Positions 52,102 to 61,266 are shown, counted from the stretch's first letter. The stretch is 64,000 nt of DNA from JBKPNJ01 sp963695705 (GCA_963695705.1 CAVOHB010000006.1:434001-498000); one strand, 5' to 3'. Notes: a model not told the origin generated them from the sequence alone. A program made the numbers and translations.

Positions 52102-52938
52102 TTAGCCCAAGGTGCTGGCACCAGCCACAGCCGAGGTGGTCGCGACCGGTTTGCCCTGCTGACGCAGGCGGGCCTCGACCGCCTGGGCGACTTTTGACAG
52201 CGTGTAGTTGATAGTGATGAAGATCGCCGCCACCACGCAGAACGTGACCAGGTTGGCGTCGATGAAGAGCGCGATGATCTTGCCGGACCTGACCAGCTCG
52301 GGATAGCTGATGATGTAGCCGAGCGCGGTGTCCTTCAACACCACCACGCACTGGCTGATAATGGCGGGAAGCATGATCTTCACCGCCTGCGGCACGAGGA
52401 TGAACCGCATCACCTGGTTCTTGCGCAGGCCGATCCCGTACGCCGCCTCCGACTGACCGCGAGGTACGGCGTTGATGCCCGAGCGGAACACCTCGGCCAG
52501 TACCGACCCGTTGTACAGCGTGAGCGCGGTGACCAGGCTGGCCAGGGTGCCGATCCTCTCACCGAATCCGATCGACATGAAGAGGATGAGCATCAGCAAC
52601 GGGATCGCGCGGAAGACCTCGATGAAGGCGATGCACGGCCAGCGCAGCAGCCGGTGGTCGGAGAGCCGGCCGGCGGCCAGCAGACCGCCGAAGACCACCG
52701 AGCACACGATTGCCAGCACGGCGGCCTTGAGTGTGCCGACCAGGCCCTGTCCGAGCTCACGCAGGATGTTGGCTGCCGTGAACGGCTTCCACTTGTCCGA
52801 CTCGAACTGGCCGGACTGGTACAGCTTGTAGAGAACGACGGCCGCCAGCAGCGCGACGGCGGCTGTTGCGCCGACCCCGGCAAGCCGCTGCCGCCGTTGA
52901 GCGACGGGCCCGGGGATGTCGAAGAGAATGCTGCTCAC
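52102..52938 (-). CDS. gluD: Glutamate ABC transporter permease GluD
   Basis: 278 residues, five or more membrane segments. The inner-membrane component motif is EAAYGIGLRKNQVMRFILVPQAVKIMLP (EAA loop, shown as EAAYGIGLRKNQVMRFILVP). The N-terminal extension with LYQSGQFESDKWKPF is typical of GluD. GTG 52938 overlaps the gluC stop by 4 bp. Last gene of gluABCD, it ends 24 bp from the convergent rny. It carries amino acids through the membrane with GluC. Confidence 0.92.
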   Translation of the reverse strand: MSSILFDIPGPVAQRRQRLAGVGATAAVALLAAVVLYKLYQSGQFESDKWKPFTAANILRELGQGLVGTLKAAVLAIVCSVVFGGLLAAGRLSDHRLLRWPCIAFIEVFRAIPLLMLILFMSIGFGERIGTLASLVTALTLYNGSVLAEVFRSGINAVPRGQSEAAYGIGLRKNQVMRFILVPQAVKIMLPAIISQCVVVLKDTALGYIISYPELVRSGKIIALFIDANLVTFCVVAAIFITINYTLSKVAQAVEARLRQQGKPVATTSAVAGASTLG

Positions 52939-53618
52939 CGGGTCACCGCCTGGGACCGTTCGAGCAGATGGCTGATCGCGCTTATCACCCAGACGATGAT
53001 GCAGTAGCCGAGGGCGAACCCGATGAAGAGAACATAAAGGTCGCTCGTATGCGCGTTGACGAGCTTGCGCATCTGGAACGTCGCCTCGGTCACCCCGGCG
53101 GCCAGCGCCAGACTCGTGTTCTTGGCCAAGGCGATGTAGACGTTGGCAAGTGGCGGGATCGCGGTCCGGAACGCCTGTGGCAGCACGATCAGGCCGAGCG
53201 TCTGGCCGAACGTCATCCCTATCGCGCGGGCCGCCTCTGCTTGACCCGCGTCGACAGCGTTCACACCGGAACGGAGCACTTCACACACGAACGCCGCTGT
53301 GTAGATGCTCAAGCCCATCACCGCGAACACGAAGAACGAGTTGAAGGTACGAAAGCCGAGATCGACATCGAAGCTGACGCCGATCTCGGGCATTCCGAAC
53401 AGCATGATGAGCAGCACGAGCAGCAGCGGGGTGTTCCGGAACACGTTGACGTACGACGTACCGAAGGCGCGCAGCACCGGGATCGGGGACACCCGCATCG
53501 AGGCGAGAATCGTGCCGAGGATCGTCGCCAGCACACCGGAGAACACCAGCAACAGCAGGGTTTCCCGGAAGCCTTTCAAGACAGTGGGCAGGTTGTCTAG
53601 AAATGTGTCCATGCGCAT
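52935..53618 (-). CDS. gluC: Glutamate ABC transporter permease GluC
   Basis: 227 residues with the His/Glu/Asp-transporter permease fold: NLPTVLKGFRETLLLLVFSGV at the start, VNVFRNTPLLLVLLIMLFG and the EAA loop EAARAIGMTFGQTLGLIVLP. ATG 53618 or 53612. It forms the channel with GluD and is energised by GluA. It lies 85 bp after gluB, a gap wide enough for a stabilising hairpin in the binding-protein mRNA, though none was clear. Confidence 0.93.
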   Translation of the reverse strand: MRMDTFLDNLPTVLKGFRETLLLLVFSGVLATILGTILASMRVSPIPVLRAFGTSYVNVFRNTPLLLVLLIMLFGMPEIGVSFDVDLGFRTFNSFFVFAVMGLSIYTAAFVCEVLRSGVNAVDAGQAEAARAIGMTFGQTLGLIVLPQAFRTAIPPLANVYIALAKNTSLALAAGVTEATFQMRKLVNAHTSDLYVLFIGFALGYCIIVWVISAISHLLERSQAVTR

Positions 53619-53703
53619 GCATCACCGCTCGGTCATGAGACGGTCCAGCGGGTGTCCGGCGCGCCGCGCTAGGCCCGCGGCAGCGCCAGCCACGCCCCCC
53701 GAC

Positions 53704-54585
53704 CTACTGGCAGGGATCCAGCTTGGGCGGCTGCGGCGTGTCCACTCCGGACTCCCCGAGCGTGGACTCGAAGGCCTTGGCCCACGTCCCGTCACTGATC
53801 GCCTGCTGGAGAGTGTCGGTGATGTATTGGCAGAACTCCGTGTCGCCTTTCTTGTATCCGACGCCGTAGCGCTCCTCGGAGAACGGCTTGCCCACGACCT
53901 TGAGCTCGTCGGGCGCCTCAGCCACGTAGCCGAGCAGGATGGCTCCGTCGGTCGTGACAGCGTCGACCTGGCCATTCTTGAGCTGGTCGACGCACTCGGA
54001 GTAGGTGTCCTGTGGGATCGGCGATGCACCGTACTCCGTCTCGGCCCGCTCCAGCGATGTCGATCCGCTCACGGAGCAGACCTTCTTGTCGGCGAGGTCA
54101 TCGGGTCCGCTGATGCTGTCGTCGTCCTTGGCGACCAGCAGCTGTTGACCGGTCACGTAGTAGGGACCGGCTTGTCCGACGAGCTGGCGCCGCTCGTCGG
54201 TGATCGAGTACGAGGCGGTGACGATGTTGACCTTGCCGCTCTGCAGGTACGGCTCCCGGTTCTCCGACACCGACTCGATCCACTCGATGCTGCCGGGGTC
54301 GATGCCGAGGCCCGCGGCGATGATCTTGGCGATCTCGATGTCGAAACCGATGGGTGCGTCGGCCCCCGGCTCCTGGAATCCGATACCGGGCTGGTCGATC
54401 TTCACACCGACCTTCATCGCGCCGGCATCGGAGAGCTTGGCCATGGTGGTACCGGCGGCGAAGCTGGGTGCCGAGGCGACCGGGACGTCGGCGCTGCTGC
54501 CGGAATCGGAGTCGCCACCACAGGCGGTCATAGGGAGCGCAAGCGCGGCAACTGCCGCGAGCGCCTTGAGCTTGACGGAACGCAT
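53704..54585 (-). CDS. gluB: Glutamate-binding lipoprotein GluB
   Basis: 293 residues. The signal peptide ends in a lipobox (LALPMTACGG), so Cys is lipidated and the protein is anchored outside the membrane. The SBP_bac_3 fold shows GFDIEIAKIIAAGLG, PYLQSGKVNIVTASYSITDER (as VNIVTASYSITDER), and VDAVTTDGAILLGY. It captures glutamate or a related amino acid for GluCD. ATG 54585 has GAAGGGGG upstream; the longer frame to 54606 adds MPNEGGN without a signal-peptide role. Confidence 0.93.
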   Translation of the reverse strand: MRSVKLKALAAVAALALPMTACGGDSDSGSSADVPVASAPSFAAGTTMAKLSDAGAMKVGVKIDQPGIGFQEPGADAPIGFDIEIAKIIAAGLGIDPGSIEWIESVSENREPYLQSGKVNIVTASYSITDERRQLVGQAGPYYVTGQQLLVAKDDDSISGPDDLADKKVCSVSGSTSLERAETEYGASPIPQDTYSECVDQLKNGQVDAVTTDGAILLGYVAEAPDELKVVGKPFSEERYGVGYKKGDTEFCQYITDTLQQAISDGTWAKAFESTLGESGVDTPQPPKLDPCQ

Positions 54586-54624
54586 GTTGCCCCCTTCGTT
54601 CGGCACCGGTGACCCGGCGCCTCG

Positions 54625-55404
54625 TCAGTGCTTGAGGATCTTGCCGAGGAAGTCCTTGGCGCGATCCGATCGCGGGTTGTTGAAGAACTCCTCGGGCGCG
54701 GCCTCCTCGACGATCTCGCCCTGGTCCATGAACACGACCCGGTTGGCGGCCGTCCGGGCGAACCCCATCTCATGGGTGACCACGACCATGGTCATGCCCT
54801 GCTCGGCCAGGTTGACCATGACGTCGAGGACCTCCTTGATCATCTCCGGGTCGAGCGCCGAGGTAGGCTCGTCGAAGAGCATCACCTTCGGCTGCATGGC
54901 CAATGCGCGGGCGATCGCCACCCGCTGTTGCTGGCCTCCTGAGAGTTGAGCCGGGTACTTCCCGGCCTGCTCACCGACTCCGACCCGGTCAAGCAGCCGC
55001 GTGGCCGTGGCCCGGGCGTCGGTCTGTGACTGTCTGCGCACCTTCACCGGCCCGAGCGTCACGTTGTCGAGGATCGTCTTGTGCTGGAACAGGTTGAACG
55101 ACTGGAAGACCATCCCGACCTCGGAGCGGAGCTTTGCCAGGGCCTTACCTTCGGCTGGCAGTGGCTGGCCGTCCAGGGTGATCGTCCCCTTGTCGATCGG
55201 CTCGAGTCGGTTGATCACCCGGCACAGCGTGGACTTGCCCGACCCCGACGGCCCGATGACCACGACGACTTCGCCGCGGCCGATGCTCAGGTTGATGTTC
55301 TTGAGCACGTGCAGCTCGCCGAACCACTTCTCCACCGCCGACATTGAGACGAGCGGGTCGTCCGCGTTCGACAGACGTGGGGACTCGGGGACCTTCTCGT
55401 CCAT
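54625..55404 (-). CDS. gluA: Glutamate ABC transporter ATP-binding protein GluA
   Basis: 259 residues of the polar amino acid ATPase class. Walker A is VVIGPSGSGKSTLCRVINRL, Q-loop MVFQSFNLFQHKT, signature LSGGQQQRVAIARALA, Walker B VMLFDEPTSALDPE and H-loop VVVTHEMGFAR. ATG 55404 is preferred over the TTG at 55413. It is first in gluABCD, divergent from miaB across 120 bp that must hold both promoters. The block next to recX and miaB is standard in actinobacteria. Confidence 0.94.
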   Translation of the reverse strand: MDEKVPESPRLSNADDPLVSMSAVEKWFGELHVLKNINLSIGRGEVVVVIGPSGSGKSTLCRVINRLEPIDKGTITLDGQPLPAEGKALAKLRSEVGMVFQSFNLFQHKTILDNVTLGPVKVRRQSQTDARATATRLLDRVGVGEQAGKYPAQLSGGQQQRVAIARALAMQPKVMLFDEPTSALDPEMIKEVLDVMVNLAEQGMTMVVVTHEMGFARTAANRVVFMDQGEIVEEAAPEEFFNNPRSDRAKDFLGKILKH

Positions 55405-55524
55405 GGCGCCCAAACTAGCGACTCGGCCGCGTTCTGGGGGTCGGCTCGCTGCCGCAGAACGATAACGATGACGACAGCAGCGGTGTGCTCCCGCCCGCGA
55501 GCAACACCGTACGCTGGTCGCGAC

Positions 55525-57013
55525 ATGACCACCACGCAGACGACAGCCTCGGCCGGTGCGTCACCCGCCGCTGCGCGCACCTACGAGGTGCGGACCTACG
55601 GCTGCCAGATGAACGTGCACGACTCCGAGCGGCTGTCGGGCCTGCTCGAGAGCGCCGGGTACCTGCGGTCGCCGGCAGGTGAGCCCGCCGACGTCGTCGT
55701 CTTCAACACCTGCGCGGTCCGTGAGAACGCCGACAACCGGCTGTACGGCAACCTCGGCCACCTGGCTCCGGTCAAGGCCGGCCGGCCGGGCATGCAGATC
55801 GCCGTGGGCGGCTGCCTGGCGCAGAAGGACCGCTCCGAGATCACCCGCCGGGCGCCGTGGGTCGACGTCGTGTTCGGCACGCACAACCTCGGCTCGCTCC
55901 CGGTGCTGCTGGAGCGCGCCAGAGTTGCCCATCAGGCGCAGGTCGAGATCGCCGAGTCGCTCGAGGTGTTCCCGTCGACGCTGCCGGCCAGGCGCGAGGC
56001 GGCGTACTCCGCATGGGTGGCGATCTCGGTCGGCTGCAACAACACCTGCACGTTCTGCATCGTGCCGTCGCTGCGCGGCACGGAGCGCGACCGGCGCCCC
56101 GGTGACGTCCTCGCCGAGGTGCGGGCTCTGGTGGACGACGGAGTCGTCGAGGTCACCCTGCTCGGGCAGAACGTCAACTCCTACGGGGTGGAGTTCGGGG
56201 ACAGGTACGCGTTCGGCAAGCTGCTGCGTGCCTGCGGACAGATCGACGGCCTGGAGCGCGTACGTTTCACCTCGCCGCACCCGCGGGACTTCACCGACGA
56301 CGTGATCGACGCGATGGCCGAGACCCGCAACGTGATGCCGTCCCTGCACATGCCGCTGCAGTCGGGCTCGGACCGGATGCTGAAGACGATGCGCCGCTCC
56401 TACCGGCGCGACAGGTATCTGGCGATCCTCGACCGCGTTCGCCAGGCGATGCCCGAGGCCGCCATCACCACCGACATCATCGTCGGGTTTCCCGGCGAGA
56501 CCGAGGCCGACTTCGCCGAGACGCTCCGGGTCGCGGAGCAGGCACGCTTCGCCGGCGCGTACACGTTCCAGTACTCCAAACGGCCCGGGACACCCGCGGC
56601 CGTACTCGCAGAACCAGGTCCCCAAGCCGGTCGTGCAGGAGCGGTACGAGCGTCTCGTCGATGTCGTCAACGACATCACCTGGGTGGAGAACAGACGGCT
56701 CGTCGGCCGTCAGGTCGAGTTGCTCGTCGCGCAGGGCGAGGGGCGCAAGGACTCGGCCACGGCTCGTTCCAGCGGTCGTGGTCCCGACAACCGTCTCGTC
56801 CACTTCACGCCCGGCGCCGAGCCCGGAGTGCGGCCCGGCAACTTCGTCACGGTCGAGATCACCTACGCCGCACCTCATCACCTGGTGTCGGATGCTCCGG
56901 TGCTGAGTGTGCGGCGCAGGCATGCCGACACAGGCACCGCGCCGACCAGCCCGAGCCCGGCCGTGCTGCTGGGCCTGCCCGTGGTCGGCCCACCCGATGC
57001 GTCAGCGCGATGA
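55525..57013 (+). pseudogene. miaB: tRNA-2-methylthio-N6-dimethylallyladenosine synthase MiaB, frameshifted
   Basis: Codons from ATG 55525 encode a normal MiaB to KRPGTPAAVLA: UPF0004 Cys motifs (TYGCQMNVHDSE, NTCAVRENAD, VGGCLAQKD), the radical-SAM motif VGCNNTCTFCIVPSLRG and LHMPLQSGSDRMLKTMRRSY. The remainder, QVPKPVVQERYERL to the TRAM domain (GNFVTVEITYA), lies in the next frame and stops at 57011-57013. Removing one base near 56611 restores GTPAAVLANQVPKPVVQERYERL at the family's exact spacing (quoted as AAVLANQVPKPVVQER). The true stop would overlap the ACP ATG. It is either a real +1 mutation or a sequencing error. The enzyme methylthiolates A37 of tRNA. Confidence 0.85.
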
Positions 57014-57276
57014 CGCATCTCGACGAGGCGCTGCGCGAGTCGATCGTCAGGGTTTGCGGGGTTCCCGCCGACCAGATCCGCGACTCGTCGACCCTTGACG
57101 AGCTGGGAATCGACTCGCTGACCGTCGCCGAGCTGATCACCGACCTTGAGATCCGCCTCGGGCGGGACCTACCGATGGATGTGCTCCGGCGACTGAACCA
57201 GGTGGGTACGGTCGGCGAGGTGGCAGCCGAACTCCGCTCCGCTGCTGATGAGTCGCCGGCTCGCCCCGAGCAATGA
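57010..57276 (+). CDS. Acyl carrier protein
   Basis: 88 residues with the phosphopantetheine site DELGIDSLTVAELITDLEIRL (key GIDSL, Ser near residue 38). The flanking acidic helix II is as expected for partner docking. ATG 57010 shares ATGA with the restored miaB stop, and its own stop shares ATGA with the next gene. It is not the housekeeping fatty-acid ACP: there are no fab genes around it and the sequence is closer to secondary-metabolism carriers. It likely serves the ketosynthase and methyltransferase next to it. Confidence 0.9.
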   Translation: MTHLDEALRESIVRVCGVPADQIRDSSTLDELGIDSLTVAELITDLEIRLGRDLPMDVLRRLNQVGTVGEVAAELRSAADESPARPEQ

Positions 57277-59096
57277 CGGCAGCGGACCGGCTGAAGGCGG
57301 CCGGGACATCGCCGGCCGCGATTCGGCATCACTACGACCTGTCGGACGAGTTCTTCGGTCTGTGGCTCGGTCCGGACATGGTCTATTCCTGTGCGCTGTG
57401 GGGTGCCGCCGACCGCGAGGACTCGCTCGACCGGGCGCAGCGCCGCAAGCTGGACCACTTCGCGACCCGCCTGCGGGTGCGCAACGGTCGGGTGCTCGAC
57501 GTGGGCTGCGGTTGGGGCGCCCTCCTCGACCGCTTCGTCTCTGTCCATGGGGCCGCCGGTGGTGTCGGGCTCACCCTGAGCCCGGGACAGGCGGAGTACG
57601 CGTCGCGGCGGCGAGTCCCCGGTGTGGCATACGCCGTGCAGAGCTGGGTCGACCACGAGCCCGACGACGTGTATGACGCGATCACCTGCATCGAGGCCAC
57701 CGAGCACTTCGCGTCGGATGCGCTGAACCCGGACGACAAGGTCGACGTGTACCAGGCCTTCTTCGAGCGCTGCGCGTCCTGGCTACGACCGGGCGGACGG
57801 CTCGGGTTGCAGCTGATCTGCCTCGACAACGTCGGCCACGCCGGGAGCCGGCCGGGGAGGGGTCCCTTCTCCGACCTGATCGGCACCGACATCTTCCCGG
57901 AGTCGATGCCGGGATCGCTGTCGGAGCTCGTTCTCGGTTGGGAGTCCAGCTTCGAGCTCGTGGAGTTCCTCGACCACACCGACCATTACCGCCGGACGTT
58001 CCGGGCCTGGGCACTGGCCGGGCGCGAACACGCGAACCGGGCACTGGCGCTCGTCGGGCCCGGACAGGCCCGGGTGTTCGCCCGCTACTTCGCCGCCGGC
58101 GAGGCGGCCTTCCGGCTGCGCGAGCACTCGCTGCATCGGGTGGTCCTCGCCCGGCGTGCCGAACCGAAGGTGTGGGTGACGCCGCCACGTCCTGACCGGC
58201 TCGACCGCGCCGACCCGCCGCCCGGCGCCTCGGCGGCGGCAGTCCGCTCCCACTACGACATCTCCAACGACTTCTACGCGCTGTGGCTCGGACCGTCGAT
58301 GATGTACTCCTCGGGATTGTGGGACCCGGCCGACGACCCCGCGGCCATCGAGCAGGCACACCGCCGAAAGATCGACTTCTTCGCAGCGCGGGTACTGCCC
58401 GGACACCCCGCCCGTGTGCTCGACGTGGGCTGCGGCTGGGGCGGGAACCTGCGCCGGCTCGTCGACAGCCACGCGGTGTCGGAGGTGGTCGGCCTGACGA
58501 TCAGCCCCGCGCAGTTCGACTTCTCGGCGCGGCGTCCGGTTCCCGGCGTCGCCGTTCGCCTGCAGGACTGGATCGACCATCACCCTGACGCTGCATACGA
58601 CGCGATCGTCTCCTACGGCGCCTTCGAGCACTTCGCCAGGGACGGGACGAACGCCGCCGAACGGGTCGCGGTCTACCGGCGGTTCTTCGCCCGCTGTTTC
58701 GAGTGGCTGGCTCCCGACGGGCGGCTCGGACTCGAGACGATCGCGCACGACGGTGCACCGGACACCGATGCACCACTGGGCCGGGGACCGCTGGGCGACT
58801 TCGTGCTCGACCTGTTCCCGGAGTCGATCGCCCCCCACCTGTGCGAGCTGGTCCTCGGCTTCGAGCCGTACTTCGAGGTGGAGGTGCTGCGTTCGGATCC
58901 GGAGGACTTCGCCCGTACGTTCCGGGCGTGGCAGGTCGCCCTGCGCACCCGCGGGGCCGAGGCCGAGGCGATCGTGGGAGAGCCGTTGGTGCGCCGGTTC
59001 CGGCGCTATCTCGCTGCGTCAGAGATCCAGTTCCGAACCCGAATCCTCACAAACTACCGCGTGGTTCTCCATCGCCGGCCGGCATTTCGAGTCTGA
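57273..59096 (+). CDS. Tandem double SAM methyltransferase of the cyclopropane-fatty-acid synthase class
   Basis: 607 residues made of two homologous halves joined by a Pro/Asp/Arg linker (about residues 305-330). Half 1 has HYDLSDEFFGLWLGPDMVYS with CALW, the SAM loop VLDVGCGWGALLDRF (near 74) and CIEATEHF. Half 2 has HYDISNDFYALWLGPSMMYS with SGLW, VLDVGCGWGGNLRRL (near 381) and SYGAFEHF. Both keep the ExxH-type EH pair, but the Cys after YS, which binds bicarbonate in cyclopropane synthases, is Ser in half 2. The family methylates or cyclopropanates alkenes or related carbons. Its ATG overlaps the ACP stop, so an ACP-bound substrate is plausible. Confidence 0.85.
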   Translation: MTAADRLKAAGTSPAAIRHHYDLSDEFFGLWLGPDMVYSCALWGAADREDSLDRAQRRKLDHFATRLRVRNGRVLDVGCGWGALLDRFVSVHGAAGGVGLTLSPGQAEYASRRRVPGVAYAVQSWVDHEPDDVYDAITCIEATEHFASDALNPDDKVDVYQAFFERCASWLRPGGRLGLQLICLDNVGHAGSRPGRGPFSDLIGTDIFPESMPGSLSELVLGWESSFELVEFLDHTDHYRRTFRAWALAGREHANRALALVGPGQARVFARYFAAGEAAFRLREHSLHRVVLARRAEPKVWVTPPRPDRLDRADPPPGASAAAVRSHYDISNDFYALWLGPSMMYSSGLWDPADDPAAIEQAHRRKIDFFAARVLPGHPARVLDVGCGWGGNLRRLVDSHAVSEVVGLTISPAQFDFSARRPVPGVAVRLQDWIDHHPDAAYDAIVSYGAFEHFARDGTNAAERVAVYRRFFARCFEWLAPDGRLGLETIAHDGAPDTDAPLGRGPLGDFVLDLFPESIAPHLCELVLGFEPYFEVEVLRSDPEDFARTFRAWQVALRTRGAEAEAIVGEPLVRRFRRYLAASEIQFRTRILTNYRVVLHRRPAFRV

Positions 59097-59181
59097 GCGT
59101 GGACACGCGCCGATGCCGGTCGTAGCGTGAAACCGGTCCGGCTCACGGCCCGGCAGCCGAAGGTAGGAGGAGGGCTGACAG

Positions 59182-59931
59182 ATGCCTGATGATCGCCAGC
59201 AGAGCCCCGATGCCGTGGGCGACGGTGCGCCACCCGGAACGGGGGGGAGCGTGTCCCGGCGTCGCCTGCTCAGCGCGGCCGCGGGAAGCGCTGTCGTCGG
59301 CGGGGTCGGCCTGGCGCACGCGGCTTCTCCCGCCGGCGCGGACGACAGCGCGACCCGCCGCCTGGCGGTGGGGGTCGGTCCGCAGGGAGCGACAACCGTG
59401 GAGTTCCGCGGCCGCATCGCGCAGACCGGTGCCTCCGGCGACCTCTTCACCAGCTACGGCTACCTGACGAGAGCGACCCACGCCAGGACGGCGCATCTGT
59501 TCCGCGGCACCCCGCACAATCAGTCGTCGGCCCTGCTCACCGCGTATGCGACGGGGAACCTCAGCGCTCGGATCCTCGACCAGTCGGTGCACGAGCTCGA
59601 CATCGTGGGCACGCTGACCGTGTTCCAGCGCAAGCACCCAGGGGCGCACTTCAACGACCCCGCATCGTTCAAGGTGGGCAAGCCGGTCGCCCGGTTCGAC
59701 CTGAGGCTGCAGGACATCCTCGCTGTGTACGCGCAAGGCAAAGGGATCCCGACGCTCACCGGCGACATGCGGCAGACGGCGGCCCACCGGCTCGTCGGCG
59801 GCCTCGCCGGTCACCGGTTCGGCCACAAGGGCCTGCGGCTGCGGATGTTCGCCACCGGCCTGGGAACCCTCACCGATCCGGTGACCCTCAACGCCGAGCT
59901 GGAGATCGCCGGCAACTGGTCCGTCGAGTAG
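59182..59931 (+). CDS. Tat-exported protein of unknown function, beta-rich
   Basis: 249 residues. A twin-arginine-type signal (SVSRRRLLSAAAGSAVVGGVG) ends near AHA-A at about residue 50. The mature part is rich in beta-strand pattern (VEFRGRIAQTGASGDLFTSYG, LHELDIVGTLTVFQRKH-like stretch, LRLRMFATGLGTL, LNAELEIAGNW) and ends in NWSVE. It recalls lipocalin or allene-oxide-cyclase-like barrels, but I cannot place it in a family. GGAGGAGGG precedes ATG 59182. Gaps of 85 and 60 bp link it to the methyltransferase and ketosynthase genes on the same strand. Confidence 0.7.
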   Translation: MPDDRQQSPDAVGDGAPPGTGGSVSRRRLLSAAAGSAVVGGVGLAHAASPAGADDSATRRLAVGVGPQGATTVEFRGRIAQTGASGDLFTSYGYLTRATHARTAHLFRGTPHNQSSALLTAYATGNLSARILDQSVHELDIVGTLTVFQRKHPGAHFNDPASFKVGKPVARFDLRLQDILAVYAQGKGIPTLTGDMRQTAAHRLVGGLAGHRFGHKGLRLRMFATGLGTLTDPVTLNAELEIAGNWSVE

Positions 59932-59991
59932 CCGACCATCGGACGACCAGCGAGCCCAGGACCCGCAGCCCGCCGAGAGGCGTCGGACATC

Positions 59992-61230
59992 ATGGTGCCA
60001 CCCGGCGACAGCGCCCCGGTCGCGATCGTCGGCGCCGGCGTGAAGACACCCGCCGGAAACAGTGTCGCCGAGCTCTGGGCGTCGCTGTGCGCCGGTCGCT
60101 CCTTCGCCACCGTCTTCCGCGACGACCGGCTGCCACCGGGTGCCGACATGCTGGTCGGCACGGTGACCGGCTTCGACCCGGCCGACTACCTGTCGCCGAT
60201 CGAGGTCCGGCGACTCGACCGGACCCACGCACTGGCGTTCGGTGCGGCGCACGACGCGGTCGACCAGTGCAGCGGCCGGCTGCCGCCCCCGGACCGGCGG
60301 GCGATCGTCTGCGGTGTCGGTCTGGGCGCCGAGACGACCTACGCCGAGCAGCTGGTCCGGTTGCTGACGAGCGGGGTCCGCGCCATGAGCCCGGTGACCG
60401 TCCCGCTGGTGATGTCGAGCTCGGTCGCCGCGCATCTGTCATTGCGGTTCGGCGTCGAAGGCCCGTGCCTGACCGTGTCCACGGCGTGCGCATCCGGTGC
60501 GTCGGCGATCGCCGAAGGCGTCGAGCTGCTGCGCCGGCGCTCGGCCGATCTCGTGCTTGCGGGAGGCGTCGAGTCGCTGCTCTCTTACTCCGCGATGTGC
60601 GCGTTCCTCCGGCTGGAGGCGATGAGCCGTAACGTCGCGTGCCCGGAACTGGCCTCGCGCCCGTTCGACGTGGATCGCGACGGCTTCGTGATGGCCGAGG
60701 GCGCCGGGTTCGTCGTCCTGCAGCGGCTCGACGACGCAGTAGCGACCGGACGGGACCCGCTCGGGCTGGTGCTCGGTCACGCGTCCGGTTCCGACGCGCA
60801 CCACCTCGTCGCACCGACACCCGGTGGCGAGGGGGCCCTTCGCTGCATGCGCTCTGCGCTCGCGGATGCCGGTGCGGAACCCGCCGACGTCGCGCATGTC
60901 AACGCGCACGGTACGAGCACGCTGCTCAACGACGCCGCGGAAGCGGCCGCCCTCAGCAGGCTCTTCGGCGGCCCGACGCCGCCGGTGACCGCTGTCAAGG
61001 GCGCCACCGGCCACATGATCGCCGGGTCGGGCGCGGTCGAGGCGATCGTCACCGCGGTCTCGTTGCGGACCGGGCTGGTACCTCCGGTCGCGGGTCTGCG
61101 GACCCTCGATCCGCAGATCACGGTCGACGTCGTGCACGGCGCCGCTCGAGCGGTGTCGCCGGGCTTCGGACTGTCCAACTCGTTCGGTTTCGGCGGCGCC
61201 AACACCTCGCTGGTGCTGGCCGCCGGCTGA
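59992..61230 (+). CDS. Beta-ketoacyl-ACP synthase (FabF/type II PKS-like)
   Basis: 412 residues, a single thiolase-fold condensing enzyme. The catalytic Cys is in VSTACASGASAI, the two histidines in VNAHGTSTLLND and VKGATGHMIAGSGAVEA, and the C-terminal NSFGFGGANTSLVLA is intact, so an active enzyme is expected. There is no partner chain-length factor, ketoreductase, acyltransferase or dehydratase nearby. It probably condenses malonyl-ACP with an acyl chain carried on the ACP at 57010. ATG 59992 has GAGAGGCG upstream. It is the last plus-strand gene of the cassette and faces the Nudix/acyltransferase pair. Confidence 0.9.
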   Translation: MVPPGDSAPVAIVGAGVKTPAGNSVAELWASLCAGRSFATVFRDDRLPPGADMLVGTVTGFDPADYLSPIEVRRLDRTHALAFGAAHDAVDQCSGRLPPPDRRAIVCGVGLGAETTYAEQLVRLLTSGVRAMSPVTVPLVMSSSVAAHLSLRFGVEGPCLTVSTACASGASAIAEGVELLRRRSADLVLAGGVESLLSYSAMCAFLRLEAMSRNVACPELASRPFDVDRDGFVMAEGAGFVVLQRLDDAVATGRDPLGLVLGHASGSDAHHLVAPTPGGEGALRCMRSALADAGAEPADVAHVNAHGTSTLLNDAAEAAALSRLFGGPTPPVTAVKGATGHMIAGSGAVEAIVTAVSLRTGLVPPVAGLRTLDPQITVDVVHGAARAVSPGFGLSNSFGFGGANTSLVLAAG

Positions 61231-61266
61231 CCGGCCGGCTCACCATCCCTGCCCCGGGCCGGTCCG

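Noticed and set aside
55468..57276. A single open frame joining MiaB and an acyl carrier protein
   Set aside because: After about 56611 the frame loses all MiaB similarity and reads Arg-rich filler until the ACP start, while the true MiaB tail is in another frame. It is a frameshift artefact rather than a natural fusion.
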